Counted from the first letter of the stretch, positions 51,604 through 60,823 are shown. The stretch is DNA of 64,000 nt from Candidatus Latescibacterota bacterium (GCA_022826515.1 JAJDUT010000029.1:1-64000); one strand, 5' to 3'. A program made the numbers and translations. The notes: generated by a model from the letters alone, not told the origin.

Positions 51604-51610
51604 GAATTCC

Positions 51611-52579
51611 TCACGCCAAGTTTTGCACCTGTTCGCGCAGCCGCTCAATCTCTTCTTTGATCTCTACGACCCAATGGGAGATCTCGGCATCGGCGGCTTT
51701 GGCGCTGATGGTGTTGGCTTCGCGGTGCATTTCCTGCAAGAGAAAGTTCAAGCGTTTGCCCACTTCGCCCCCCTGCGCCAAGGTATCGAGGAACTGGGTA
51801 TTGTGGCTGCGGAAGCGGACGATCTCCTCGACGATGTCGCTGCGCTCGGCGATCAGGGCGATCTCCGTGGCGAGGCGATCTTCGGCAACCGTCCCAGGCG
51901 CGAGCAGAGCGGCGATCTTTTCCCGCAACCGCTCGGCAACCTGCCCACGAGTCGCCTGCGCTCGCTCAGCCACGCGCTCCAGATGCGCCCCCACCGCCTC
52001 GACGCGGGCGCGCAAATCCTCGGCGAGAGTGTGTCCCTCGGCCTCGCGCATGGCCACTAACTCGGCCAGCGCTTGGTCCAACCCCACCCGCAGCACCTCT
52101 TGCACGACCGCGCTATCTAGCGCTGCGGCTTGGACGCGAAAGAGATTGGGTAGCTTCGCCAACAGCACCCGCTCAATTCCCACATTGAAATGCTCTAGTC
52201 CCTTGAAGCGAGCAAAAAACGACTTCCACGGCGACAGCGTAGCTCGACTCTCCGCAGCTTCGATTTGAGCCAATTCTGCTAACCGCCGTAGCTGGGCCAA
52301 ATAGTGCTTGGCGGCTTCCTCGTCTAACTGGGGCAGGGCCTCGGGCTGACTTTCCTCCTCCCAAGCGAGGTGTGCGTTTATTTTGCCGCGCCTAACCCGC
52401 GCCTGAATCCGCTCGCGGATGGCTAGCTCAAAGGGCTGGAGATCAGCCGGGCAGCGCACCTGAATGTCGAGATAGCGGCTGTTGACCGACCGCAGTTCAA
52501 CGGCGAGCCGCAAACCTCGCCGTTCGGCCGCGGCGCGGCCAAAGCCGGTCATGCTGTGAATGGGAGTTGGCTCGGTCAT
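51611..52579 (-). CDS. yicC: YicC-family endoribonuclease
   Basis: N-terminal YicC signature HSMTGFGRAAAERRGLRLAV, then ELRSVNSRYLDIQVRCP. The C-terminal DUF1732 part has ALLAPGTVAEDRLATEIALIAERSDIVEEIVRFRSH and LNFLLQEMHREANTISAKA, both strongly conserved. At 322 residues it is somewhat longer than the ~290 usual because of a central insertion. YicC proteins are RNases implicated in small-RNA turnover and stress. First gene of the yicC-kinase-coaBC group, 7 bp before the kinase start. Confidence 0.93.
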   Translation of the reverse strand: MTEPTPIHSMTGFGRAAAERRGLRLAVELRSVNSRYLDIQVRCPADLQPFELAIRERIQARVRRGKINAHLAWEEESQPEALPQLDEEAAKHYLAQLRRLAELAQIEAAESRATLSPWKSFFARFKGLEHFNVGIERVLLAKLPNLFRVQAAALDSAVVQEVLRVGLDQALAELVAMREAEGHTLAEDLRARVEAVGAHLERVAERAQATRGQVAERLREKIAALLAPGTVAEDRLATEIALIAERSDIVEEIVRFRSHNTQFLDTLAQGGEVGKRLNFLLQEMHREANTISAKAADAEISHWVVEIKEEIERLREQVQNLA

Positions 52580-52657
52580 ATTGCTTCTCGCGGGATTAAA
52601 GTTACAAATAGGAAGGTCGCTAAGGAGTACATCCGATGCAAGAGAGGATTGGCAGCC

Positions 52658-53899
52658 TCAGCGGCCTGGATTTACGGCAATGCGAACGATAGACGAAAAG
52701 CCGACGAGCTGTGCCAGCGTTTGGCCCTCGGCTGTGAATTTCCACAGCACGTCATCGGTCGCAAGCCAAGCCCGCTGCTGCACTGCGTCAAAGGAAAGGG
52801 CGCTGCCGCCGGGCACGTCGGTCCAGTGCTGCTCCAAAATCCCGGCGGCCGAGAACACCGCCAAGTCCCGTTCCCCCAACACCCAGCAGGCTCCGCTTGC
52901 ATCATCCACGGCCAGTCCCACGGCCGCGGCAAAAGGCAACTCCACGTAGAGGATGGTGCCCGCGCGATCCAACCGCGCCAAGCGGTGCCCCTCACCGCCC
53001 AACAGCCACGCATCTCCCCCTGTGCCTGCCACCAGCGCCTTGGGAGCTGCCAGCACGTGGAATTCAGTGGCGTGGGTGCCGTCGGTCTGGTAGAACAGCA
53101 CGCGGCTTTGGGCTTGGTCGGCGATCCAGCAGCCTCCGGCCTGCGCGGCCAACGCCACCGGCTGGGCAAAGGAGGCATCGACCGGAATGAGGGCCAGCGA
53201 ATCGGCCGCGTCCAAGGAAAACCAAAAGACCCGCTGTTGCCCGGCGTCGGCCAGCCAGCCAATGCGCGCGGCAGTGTCAATGGCCAGAGCACCAGGCCGC
53301 TCCACCGCCGCGCCCAGCGCAGCCAGCGCGCCGTCTTCCGCAATCCGGTATAGCCCGGCAAACCCCCGGTCGCTGACCCAGCACGAACCATTGGCCACGT
53401 CGAGTGCAATCGCCGCCAAGTCGAAAAAGCGCCCTTGGGCAAAATGCGCACTGCGCGCATCCGCGCTGATTTTCCACACCAGCCCGGCGTGGCGATCGGC
53501 CACCCAAGCGACTTCTGGGCCGGGCGTAGCGGGTACGGGACGACCGCTGGGACGCTCGTCTTCCCCGGCGACGAGCAAGCTGAGCTGGTACTCGTAGTGC
53601 ATCCCGTTTTGCACTCCCCCGTCCGCATACGCAGTCGCGTCCGCTGCCAACACCGGGGTAATCGGCTCCCACTCGTCCCCAGGCAGACGGCGGTAGAGTC
53701 GGTAGCCTTCGATATCGGAAAAGTGGGAAAAGTCCCACCGCAACTCCACCTCGCCGTCGAGTGCCAAGGCCGTCAAGGCGCTAAACGACTCACTCTGCAG
53801 GTCTTCGGCTTGCGGGTCGAGGGGGTTGCGCCGCGGGCGGTCGCTGCAAGCTAAGACCAGCGCGCCGAGGCAGCACCCTATCCAGAGACAGCTTCTCAC
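52658..53899 (-). CDS. Lipoprotein with FN3-like and beta-propeller domains
   Basis: Lipobox VLACSD puts the lipidated Cys near residue 18. A fibronectin-III-like segment (GEVELRWDFSHFSDIEGYRLYRR, then MHYEYQLSLLV) is followed by about six NHL/propeller-type repeats, each with a (C/A)W(V/I/L)(A/S/L)D-type strand such as GSCWVSDRGFAG and GCWIADQAQSRV. Probably anchored at the outer membrane. It overlaps the 3' end of the upstream gene by 4 nt and belongs to a run of envelope genes downstream of a peptidase/barrel fusion. Ligand unknown. Confidence 0.75.
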   Translation of the reverse strand: MRSCLWIGCCLGALVLACSDRPRRNPLDPQAEDLQSESFSALTALALDGEVELRWDFSHFSDIEGYRLYRRLPGDEWEPITPVLAADATAYADGGVQNGMHYEYQLSLLVAGEDERPSGRPVPATPGPEVAWVADRHAGLVWKISADARSAHFAQGRFFDLAAIALDVANGSCWVSDRGFAGLYRIAEDGALAALGAAVERPGALAIDTAARIGWLADAGQQRVFWFSLDAADSLALIPVDASFAQPVALAAQAGGCWIADQAQSRVLFYQTDGTHATEFHVLAAPKALVAGTGGDAWLLGGEGHRLARLDRAGTILYVELPFAAAVGLAVDDASGACWVLGERDLAVFSAAGILEQHWTDVPGGSALSFDAVQQRAWLATDDVLWKFTAEGQTLAQLVGFSSIVRIAVNPGR

Positions 53900-54327
53900 G
53901 ATCTAGACCTAAAAAAGAGCAGGTATGAACTGAGTACCAAGCCTACCTCCATGCCGACAAACGCCGCGCCAGTCACGCGGTCAAAGCGCTTGGCCTCGTC
54001 CAATTTTCGCTGCTGACGCACCACGCTGGCCGAGCGCAAATAGCGGTCGTACGCGGCATCGGCTCGCTCCTTGCTCCAGTAGGCCACCACACCGGCCCCC
54101 ACGGCCAAGGCCGCACTCAAGTAGAGCTTTTTGCGCGAGCGTTTCTCTTTGCTTGGAGCCGCAGACGCAGTTGGCATCGACTGCTGCCCAAGCTTTGGCT
54201 GCTCGGCCCATTGCTCCGCTAAAGCTGCTTCCAACGGAGCCAGCCGCCGAGCTAGCTCTAACGGCTCAGCCCATGTCGGCACACCTGAAAGCACCAGCAG
54301 CAAGCACCAAGCAATCGTCTTTTTCAT
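53896..54327 (-). CDS. Small exported membrane protein
   Basis: 143 residues: signal peptide (about 1-20, ending PTWA), an Ala/Gln-rich region, a basic cluster (KEKRSRKK), then two hydrophobic helices (LYLSAALAVGAGVVAYW and AAFVGMEVGLVLSSYLLFF) separated by a charged helix with AAYDRYLRSASVVRQQRK. This resembles DUF5683-type C-terminal segments, but the match is not firm. It overlaps the downstream lipoprotein gene by 4 nt and follows the PQQ-propeller gene by 14 bp, so it is one of four coupled envelope genes. Confidence 0.6.
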   Translation of the reverse strand: MKKTIAWCLLLVLSGVPTWAEPLELARRLAPLEAALAEQWAEQPKLGQQSMPTASAAPSKEKRSRKKLYLSAALAVGAGVVAYWSKERADAAYDRYLRSASVVRQQRKLDEAKRFDRVTGAAFVGMEVGLVLSSYLLFFRSRS

Positions 54328-54341
54328 GCCGTTTCCCTCGC

Positions 54342-55403
54342 TCAGTGACGTCCAAACACGTAGAGAAGCCGCTTCTCAGTGGCGACGGCGACGACCTGTG
54401 CGCCCAAAGACACCGGTGCCAAGACAGGGCCGTCCAATCGGTATTTCCACAGCAGATGCCCGTCTTGCAGATCCAAGGCGTAGAGATGGCCGTCGCTGGA
54501 AGCGCCATACGCGGTGTGCTCGGTGGCGGCTGGGCTGCTCCGCACCACGCCCCCGGTGGCAAACGTCCACCGCACGGCACCAGTGGCCGCGTCTAGCCCA
54601 TAGAAGTGGCGGTCAGCACAGCCTACCACCAACACGCCTTTCACGAGCGCCAACTCCGCGGTCGGCAGTGCGTCCAAAGCTCGCTCCCAAACCACCTGAC
54701 CAGAGTCGCGTCGGGCAGCTAGCACTCGGCCAGAAGCAGTCGCCGTAACTATATGCGCACCAGTGGATACAGGCCGCGATCGTACAGCTTCCCCCAAGCC
54801 CGTGCGCCAGCGCTCTTTGCCGCTTTCCGCGCTCAAAGCCACCAAGTCCCCGGACGCCGTGCCAGCAATCGTGAGATCGCCGCTCAGCGCCAATCCGGTC
54901 CGCACCCGCCCACCCAATTCAGCGCGCCACAACACATGTCCGTCGTCCAGACTCAGCGCCTGCACCGCACCCTGCTCATCCACCGCGATCAGGGTGTCAC
55001 CGCGCACGACCGGCACCTGACAAAACGTTCCCTCGTGCCGCCAAAGCTCCGCTGCTGTCCGCCGATCCAAAACCCGCAAGCTAGGCTTGCGGCCCAGCAC
55101 CCCCAGCGCGTACCGCGCCCCGGCCAACTGCCCCGGGGCACACGCCATCTTGTCGTATCCATGCTTGCCCAACTGGGTGCCATTGCGCCGGTCCAGCGCA
55201 TAGAGGGTCGGCTCGGTCGTCAGTTGGAGGATCAGATCACCGGCGAAGAGCGCTCCGCCCAGTGGCGAGCCGTCCATTTTGTGCGTCCACAAAAGTTGCA
55301 GCGGCGGCTCAACCCCCACTGCGCTGCGCCCCGGCTCGCCGAGGTAGAGCACCTTTTCGCCGCAGGCCGTCAACAGGCAAAATCCGAGCAAGGCGTAGCG
55401 CAT
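54342..55403 (-). CDS. PQQ-like beta-propeller lipoprotein (BamB-like)
   Basis: Lipobox LLTACGEK gives an acylated Cys at about 14. At least seven PQQ-type repeats follow, each with a (A/V)LDRRxGxxLWR-like strand: YALDRRNGTQLG, RVLDRRTAAELWRHEG, SLDDGHVLWRAELGG, ALSAESGKERWRTGLG, RRDSGQVVWERAL and YALDLQDGHLLWKYRL. BamB-family proteins of this shape assist outer-membrane barrel assembly. Here it directly follows (TAGATG) a gene for an Omp85-like barrel fusion, which makes a structural partnership attractive but unproven. Confidence 0.8.
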   Translation of the reverse strand: MRYALLGFCLLTACGEKVLYLGEPGRSAVGVEPPLQLLWTHKMDGSPLGGALFAGDLILQLTTEPTLYALDRRNGTQLGKHGYDKMACAPGQLAGARYALGVLGRKPSLRVLDRRTAAELWRHEGTFCQVPVVRGDTLIAVDEQGAVQALSLDDGHVLWRAELGGRVRTGLALSGDLTIAGTASGDLVALSAESGKERWRTGLGEAVRSRPVSTGAHIVTATASGRVLAARRDSGQVVWERALDALPTAELALVKGVLVVGCADRHFYGLDAATGAVRWTFATGGVVRSSPAATEHTAYGASSDGHLYALDLQDGHLLWKYRLDGPVLAPVSLGAQVVAVATEKRLLYVFGRH

Positions 55404-58178
55404 CTAATAATCCCAGCCAAAGAAGAAATCCCAGCGCGTGTCGCTGTCTATGGACTTGAAGTCCGTGCGCCGCGCCGCATCCAAGCGAAAGACGAAAACC
55501 CCGCCCAAGGCCAGGCGCACCCCCGCGCCAAGCGCCGCGCGCCATTGCTCAAAGTCGGAGTTCCACGCATTGCCCACGTCGAAAAAGAGCGCACCGCGGA
55601 AGGCACTAAACTCCATGGCCCCAAACGGAAAGCGGAGCAAAAACCGATCGACCAAGGGGAAGCGCAACTCTTGGTTGTACAGCACCATCTTACTGCCCCA
55701 CAGCGAGCGCCAGCGATAGCCCCGCAACGTCCAACTACCCCCCAAGGAGAAAAACTCGGGCACCGCACCGGTGGAGCGTCGGCCCATCAGGCGCACGGCC
55801 AACGCGCTGCGCTGCGAAAGGCGGAAGTAGTGCCGGTAGTCGCCAAAGAGCGTGATGTTGAACCGCCGCGAGGTCTTAAAGTCGATCGTCTGCGCCAGCC
55901 CAAGGCTGTAGCGCCGGCCCTCCAGCGGCCCGGTCGGAATCCACAGGCTGCTGTCGTGGGTGTAGCTGACGTAGTTGTTGGCCAGCCAACCCGACAGCTT
56001 CCGCCCCTCAAATTGCCGGTCAATTTCAGCGTGGCGCAGCGAGAGCCGGGTGTCGATGCGGTCGTGCTGGGAAAAGGGATAGCTCAACCCAATGTGGGCA
56101 CCCAAGCGCTCTTCGCGCACAAACCGGCCAAAGCGGCTCGAAAAACGGTCGTTGAGCCGAAACACACCCCAATACGCGTTGAGCCGCTGCCCGAGGTGGA
56201 AGCGCGTCAACGCCACGTTCAGGCCGTCGAAAAAGCCAGATCGGCTGGCGGCAATGTGCGAGAGCACGAAGTGGTACTGATCGTTGCCCAGCACATCGCT
56301 CAGCGCCACTTGAATGCCGCCCGAGGTGCCAAATTCCGGGTCCTGGGAGATCTGGCCCTGGGCTATGTCGAGGCTCATCTTGCGCTCATAGGGGCGGCTG
56401 GCGACCTCGCTCTGGCCGTGCAGACTCGCCAGTGACCACGGCTCGTCCGCCGCCGCCTCTATGCGCTGGGAGTTGACCTCCGCGCTGTCGGCCCAATCCA
56501 CGGCGAGCTCGTAGATCTGGAAGCCACCGCTCTCATATCCAGAAAAGAGCAGGTGCTGGCCATCGGCCAATAGCACCGGATCAAACGCACCCGTCAATAC
56601 GTGAGTCAACCGCCGGGTCTCAGTGCGCTCGTCCGCTAGCTGCAAGGCATAGATGTCGTACGCGCCCGCGCGGTCGGAGCTAAAGACGATGCGCTCACCG
56701 TCCGGCGACCAGCGCGGCTGTCCGTCGTTGTGCTCACCGTGGCTGAGGGCCGAGATTTGCTCGGTCGCCAAATCGTATAGGAACAGGTTGTAGCGACCGC
56801 GCCGGCCCCCGGCCCAGCGGTCGGAGCTGAAGACGATGTGCTGACCATCTGGCGACCAGTCAGGCTCGCGGTCGTGATAAATGTCGCGGCATAAGGCGCG
56901 GAGGCTATCGCCGGTTACATCGGCCAGATAAATATCGGTCCAGCCCCCTTCGTCGCTGCCGGCAAAGGCCAGCCGCTGTCCGTCGGGTGCAAACGACGGC
57001 GACGCAATCGCGACGATTCCGGCAAACGACAAATCCTCCACCAAGCGCTTTTGTTCCACATCCCAGATGTACAGGTGATCGCGGCCGCGGCTTTTGGCCG
57101 CAAACGCCAGCCACTTGCCGTCTGGGGAAGCGGCCAGCCGCGTCGAGAGCGGGTGCAGGGACTCAAAGACCGGTAGGCGCTCGCCTTCGACCACGACCTC
57201 GGGTTCGCTGCCGTCGCGGCGCGTGCGAACGATTTGCGTATAGCCTTGATCGTTGCGGAAGTGGTAAAATGCACTGCTATCTCCGGGGACGATTTCGGGC
57301 TTGATGTTAAAGCCGCGCTGCGTGCGGGCAGTGGCTAATTCGGACGGGGGATCGCGATCGGCAATCGCCGGTAGGTGGCGTTTGTGCAAGTGGTATTGCC
57401 AAGCTTGGTCGAACTTTTCTAAGCTCTCGCCGGTCGTAATCGCAAAAATTTCGCCAAAGGTTTCGCCGCGCCACCAATTGGCAAAGAGCTGTTCGAATAC
57501 ATCGGCTCCGTGTCGCGCCGCCATAAAGTGGCAGATCGACTCGCCTTCCTTGTATAGCTGATAGGTGCCGTAGATGCGGTACATCTCGGCGATGGACACC
57601 AATCGCCGCGCAAAGAGTGCATCGCGCACTATCATGTCGCCCAAACTGTTAGGCTCGCTCGACCAGTACTCGGCCAGCCCTTCGGAAAACCACAGCGGCG
57701 CTGGGCGGAAGTCCAATATCCCGTGCTGCTTCAGCACCCGCGCAATGCGGTCAAACGTGAAGACGTGGACCAACTCGTGGTGCAGCACCCGCTCGAATTC
57801 GGGCAGGGAGCCGCTCAGCGGCAATGCGACCCGCCCCTTAAGATACTCGGTAAAACCCGCTACTCCCTCGGGCAGGAGATTGGGGATGATATTCGTCTGT
57901 TCAAAGTAGATGTGCGAGGAATAGACCACTAGCGGCACTCGCCGCTGTACGGTGTGGGCGAACTTCTTTTCCAAGTCGGCGAACTGGCGCTCGGCCATTT
58001 GTGCGGCGTACGCGGCCAACTCCTCTTCTTCGGCAAAGAAGTACACGTCAAAGTGCTCAGTCTCCATTTTCCGCCACGCAAACTCCGCGTATTGCACTTT
58101 GTTGCGACCAAAGCCCTGACCGGCGGCAGTCGAGACCATCAGCAACCAACCGAGTGCGACCCAAGCTAAACAGCGCAT
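55404..58178 (-). CDS. MA-type peptidase / TolB-like propeller / Omp85-like barrel fusion
   Basis: The start at 58178 gives a clean signal peptide (MRCLAWVALGW... ending TAAGQG). Residues ~25-290 form a gluzincin-like peptidase (MA family) with LHHELVHVFTF (about 133) and WFSEGLAEYW as the downstream Glu helix. Residues ~300-590 are TolB/WD40-type repeats (SPDGKWLAFAAKSRGRDHLYI, WSPDGQHIVFSSDRWAG, WSPDGERIVFSSDRAGAYDI). The last ~320 residues form a bacterial-surface-antigen-like barrel (GGSWTLRGYRW near-VRGY motif, C-terminal FFFGWDY). The peptidase is presumably periplasmic. Substrate unknown. Confidence 0.85.
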   Translation of the reverse strand: MRCLAWVALGWLLMVSTAAGQGFGRNKVQYAEFAWRKMETEHFDVYFFAEEEELAAYAAQMAERQFADLEKKFAHTVQRRVPLVVYSSHIYFEQTNIIPNLLPEGVAGFTEYLKGRVALPLSGSLPEFERVLHHELVHVFTFDRIARVLKQHGILDFRPAPLWFSEGLAEYWSSEPNSLGDMIVRDALFARRLVSIAEMYRIYGTYQLYKEGESICHFMAARHGADVFEQLFANWWRGETFGEIFAITTGESLEKFDQAWQYHLHKRHLPAIADRDPPSELATARTQRGFNIKPEIVPGDSSAFYHFRNDQGYTQIVRTRRDGSEPEVVVEGERLPVFESLHPLSTRLAASPDGKWLAFAAKSRGRDHLYIWDVEQKRLVEDLSFAGIVAIASPSFAPDGQRLAFAGSDEGGWTDIYLADVTGDSLRALCRDIYHDREPDWSPDGQHIVFSSDRWAGGRRGRYNLFLYDLATEQISALSHGEHNDGQPRWSPDGERIVFSSDRAGAYDIYALQLADERTETRRLTHVLTGAFDPVLLADGQHLLFSGYESGGFQIYELAVDWADSAEVNSQRIEAAADEPWSLASLHGQSEVASRPYERKMSLDIAQGQISQDPEFGTSGGIQVALSDVLGNDQYHFVLSHIAASRSGFFDGLNVALTRFHLGQRLNAYWGVFRLNDRFSSRFGRFVREERLGAHIGLSYPFSQHDRIDTRLSLRHAEIDRQFEGRKLSGWLANNYVSYTHDSSLWIPTGPLEGRRYSLGLAQTIDFKTSRRFNITLFGDYRHYFRLSQRSALAVRLMGRRSTGAVPEFFSLGGSWTLRGYRWRSLWGSKMVLYNQELRFPLVDRFLLRFPFGAMEFSAFRGALFFDVGNAWNSDFEQWRAALGAGVRLALGGVFVFRLDAARRTDFKSIDSDTRWDFFFGWDY

Positions 58179-58203
58179 TGCAATCTCTGCTACCGCGCGA
58201 CGC

Positions 58204-59073
58204 TCAGTGCAATTCGCGCACAAACGACGGACTAAACGCGCCGCGCGCTACTTCGGAGACCGGCCCCTTCATCGTCAGGTCGTAGCTTGCGCTCACGTCG
58301 ATGTGCAAAGTTCCGCCCGGTGCCCTAACCGCAACTGGACTTTTGACCAAGCCCAGCCGCACCGCCGCGCTCGCAGCCGCACACGCCGACGACCCCGACG
58401 CCTGCGTTTCACCAGCACCGCGCTCCCAGATCAGGATGTAAATCGCGTGCGGCTCCACGGGCACGGCGAGCTGTACGTTGATGCGCCGGGGGAAGAGCGG
58501 GTGATTTTCCAACTCCGGCCCCAAAGAGCACAACTCGTCCTCAGTCCACCGAGCGCCCTGTTCGCGGAAGACGATGCAGTGCGGATTGCCGACGCTGACG
58601 CCGGTAAAGGTCAAAGTCTGCCCGCCGACATCAATCGGCTGCGCGACCAGCTCTTCGGCTTCCAGCGTGCAGGGCAAGGCTTGCGGCGCAAACGTCGCTC
58701 GCCCCATCTGCACCGTGGCGGTGCTGGCGTCGCCATGCTGATCAATGTGCAAATCAACGCTTACTAGGCCGCCCTCCGTTTCGACCGTGAACTGCTGCTT
58801 TTGCACTTGGCCGGTGGCGTGTAGATAGCGGGCGAATATCCGCAGGCCATTGCCCGACTTTTCCGCCTCGCTGCCGTCGGGGTTGTAGATTTTTAGGCCA
58901 AAGTCGGCCTTTTGCGATGGCGCCAGCGCGAGAATGCCGTCGCTGCCCACGCCCCAATGGCGGTCGCAAATCTCGCGGATATTGTCTGGCGTCAATTCAA
59001 AACTGAGCGCAGCCGGATCGACGGCAATGTAGTCATTGCCGAGGCCGTGGCCCTTAAAAAATTCGTTCTCCAT
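58204..59073 (-). CDS. dapF: DapF-like epimerase with Ser in place of both catalytic Cys
   Basis: The overall DapF fold is clear: FFKGHGLGNDYIAVD at the N-terminus, RHWGVGSDGILALAPS, NPDGSEAEKSGNGLRIFARYL, VSVGNPHCIVF and ERGAGETQASGSSACAAASAAV. In characterised DapF the motifs read AEMCGNG and ACGTGA, where the two Cys act as base and acid. Here both positions are Ser (58857 region and 58389 region). A Cys lies 3 residues later in the second motif. It may act on another substrate or be a distinct DapF subgroup. First gene of the long minus-strand run, 25 bp before the peptidase/barrel gene. Confidence 0.78.
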   Translation of the reverse strand: MENEFFKGHGLGNDYIAVDPAALSFELTPDNIREICDRHWGVGSDGILALAPSQKADFGLKIYNPDGSEAEKSGNGLRIFARYLHATGQVQKQQFTVETEGGLVSVDLHIDQHGDASTATVQMGRATFAPQALPCTLEAEELVAQPIDVGGQTLTFTGVSVGNPHCIVFREQGARWTEDELCSLGPELENHPLFPRRINVQLAVPVEPHAIYILIWERGAGETQASGSSACAAASAAVRLGLVKSPVAVRAPGGTLHIDVSASYDLTMKGPVSEVARGAFSPSFVRELH

Positions 59074-59170
59074 ACGTGTCCTTTCTCGTTTGTCTTCCAG
59101 AACTTAGGCCCCTGTTCAGGCAGGGTCAAACCAAGTTGCCGGAGAGCGACCAGCCGGTATATTAGCCCTC

Positions 59171-59998
59171 ATGTTGTGCTTAGTCGTCGCTCTCGCGGCC
59201 GAGGCGCGCCCGCTATTGGCCTCCTATCGCCTCCAAGGCGTGAGCGGCCATCCCTATCGCATCTGCGCGGACGAGCAGACGAACCTAATCGTCTCCGGCC
59301 TCGGCAAAGTGGCCGCCGCAGCCGCCACGGCGTACCTGCGCGCGCTGATCAGCGATACACCGGCGGCTTGGCTCAATATCGGCATCGCCGGCCACGGCAG
59401 CCAAGCGGTGGGCACAGCTCTGCTAGCGCACAAGGTCGTGGATGCAGCCAGCGGCAAACCCTTTTATCCCACCTTCACTGCGCCCCCACCCTGTCGCACT
59501 ACGCTGCTACACACCGTCTATCGCGTGCAGTCGCCCGCCGATGACGCCGCGTACGACATGGAGGCCAGCGGCTTTTGCGAGGCCGCGCAACGCTTTGCCA
59601 CCAGCGAGCGAGTCCACTGCCTCAAGGTCGTCTCCGACAACCCACAATCCTCCTATCAGACACTCAATGCGGCGAAAGTGGAGGCGTTAATAGAATCCCA
59701 ACTCGATACGGTCGCCCAAGTTGGCGAACATTTGCGAGCACTCAGCCAGCAGCTTCACGCGCTACACGCCGACCCGCCTAGCCTTGCCGAGCTAATCGCC
59801 CGCTGGCGATTCACCGCCACGCAACAGCACCAGTTGCGCGGTTTGCTCGCACGCTGGCAGACGCTGGCACCGACGACCCCTGTCGTCAACGACGACTTGC
59901 TGGCCTTGCAAAGCCGCAACGAAGTGTTAGCCCGTCTTAAGCAGCGGCTGGACGATGTGGAGTTTTTCCTGACTCCAGAAGGGGCGCAAGATGATTAG
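59171..59998 (+). CDS. Nucleoside phosphorylase / MTAN-superfamily protein
   Basis: PNP/UDP phosphorylase superfamily: LCLVVALAAEARPLL opens the fold, VSGLGKVAAAAATAYL and LNIGIAGHGSQAVG are the phosphate/ribose-binding glycine segments, and YDMEASGFCEAA carries the Met-Glu that contacts ribose. VVSDNPQ supplies the base-binding Asp. The C-terminal ~80 residues extend beyond the core as a helical tail. Substrate cannot be named. Similar phosphorylases occur next to spore-photoproduct-lyase-like genes in other bacteria; such a gene lies 2.5 kb downstream here. Confidence 0.8.
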   Translation: MLCLVVALAAEARPLLASYRLQGVSGHPYRICADEQTNLIVSGLGKVAAAAATAYLRALISDTPAAWLNIGIAGHGSQAVGTALLAHKVVDAASGKPFYPTFTAPPPCRTTLLHTVYRVQSPADDAAYDMEASGFCEAAQRFATSERVHCLKVVSDNPQSSYQTLNAAKVEALIESQLDTVAQVGEHLRALSQQLHALHADPPSLAELIARWRFTATQQHQLRGLLARWQTLAPTTPVVNDDLLALQSRNEVLARLKQRLDDVEFFLTPEGAQDD

Positions 59999-60034
59999 CG
60001 TCGATAAGAACCGCAATTTAGCAAGAGAGGAACC

Positions 60035-60823
60035 ATGATCAGCGCCGAACAATTAAGGACCTTTGAGGAACAAGGTGCTGTCACCATCGACACGCCTCTG
60101 ACGACCGAAGAAATCGCCGCGACCGCGACCGCGATCGACGCACTGCTACCTTTTAGACCAGCCGAACCGGACCAGACACCGCGTTTTCGCTATGGAGCGA
60201 CCTGCAATTACTACGAGCCGGCCCTACTGGACCTGATCCAGCATCCCTTTTTTGAAGCGGTCGCCAAACGAGTCCTGCGAGCCGATGCAATCCGCTTCTT
60301 CCAGACGGCGATCTTGGCCTCTTATCCTCAGCCGGAAAGCGAGTTCAGCTACGACCAGCACACCGATATCCAGTACAGCTTGGAGGATTGGGCCGCGACG
60401 CCACGGCGGGTCGTATGCAGCTTTTTTCTGTGGTTGACCGACGTCAATGAACGGCGTGCGCCGATGATGTACCGGCCCGGCAGCCACCGCCTAGTAGCTG
60501 CCGCACGTTCGGCCGATCCGCTGCTGAAAGACGCGACGCCAGGGGTCCAGGGCATCAAAATGGTGGACCTGCCGCCGGAATACGCCGCGCCGCAGCCGGT
60601 TTTGGCGCAAGCGGGACAGGTGACCGTGCTGACGACGTCGATGGTCCACGGCGGATCGACCAATATAGACGACGAGCCGCGCAAGGTGCTAGTTATGACC
60701 TATACGGCGGCGGGGGTCGCAATCGGCCTGCCCGAAAATCAGGCGGCGACCAAGCGAGAATACGACGCTAAACTAAGAGAGCTTCTGCGGCCCGAGCGGG
60801 CGCACCTAGTAGCTGGGGACTAG
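60035..60823 (+). CDS. PhyH-family Fe(II)/2-oxoglutarate dioxygenase
   Basis: Phytanoyl-CoA dioxygenase family hydroxylase. The iron triad is visible: YDQHTDIQYS supplies His-x-Asp, and SMVHGGSTN supplies the distal His; PRKVLVMTY contributes the 2-oxoglutarate-binding Arg. MYRPGSHRL is the typical core strand. 262 residues, normal length. An AGAGAGGAA purine run lies just before the ATG. Substrate unknown. It follows the phosphorylase gene by 37 bp on the same strand. Confidence 0.87.
   Translation: MISAEQLRTFEEQGAVTIDTPLTTEEIAATATAIDALLPFRPAEPDQTPRFRYGATCNYYEPALLDLIQHPFFEAVAKRVLRADAIRFFQTAILASYPQPESEFSYDQHTDIQYSLEDWAATPRRVVCSFFLWLTDVNERRAPMMYRPGSHRLVAAARSADPLLKDATPGVQGIKMVDLPPEYAAPQPVLAQAGQVTVLTTSMVHGGSTNIDDEPRKVLVMTYTAAGVAIGLPENQAATKREYDAKLRELLRPERAHLVAGD

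Noticed and set aside
54753..56435. A 560-codon plus-strand open frame
   Set aside because: It is antisense to the PQQ-propeller and peptidase/barrel genes, which have clear domains; the translated text is low-complexity and rich in Arg/Gln/His, as shadows of G+C-rich genes are.
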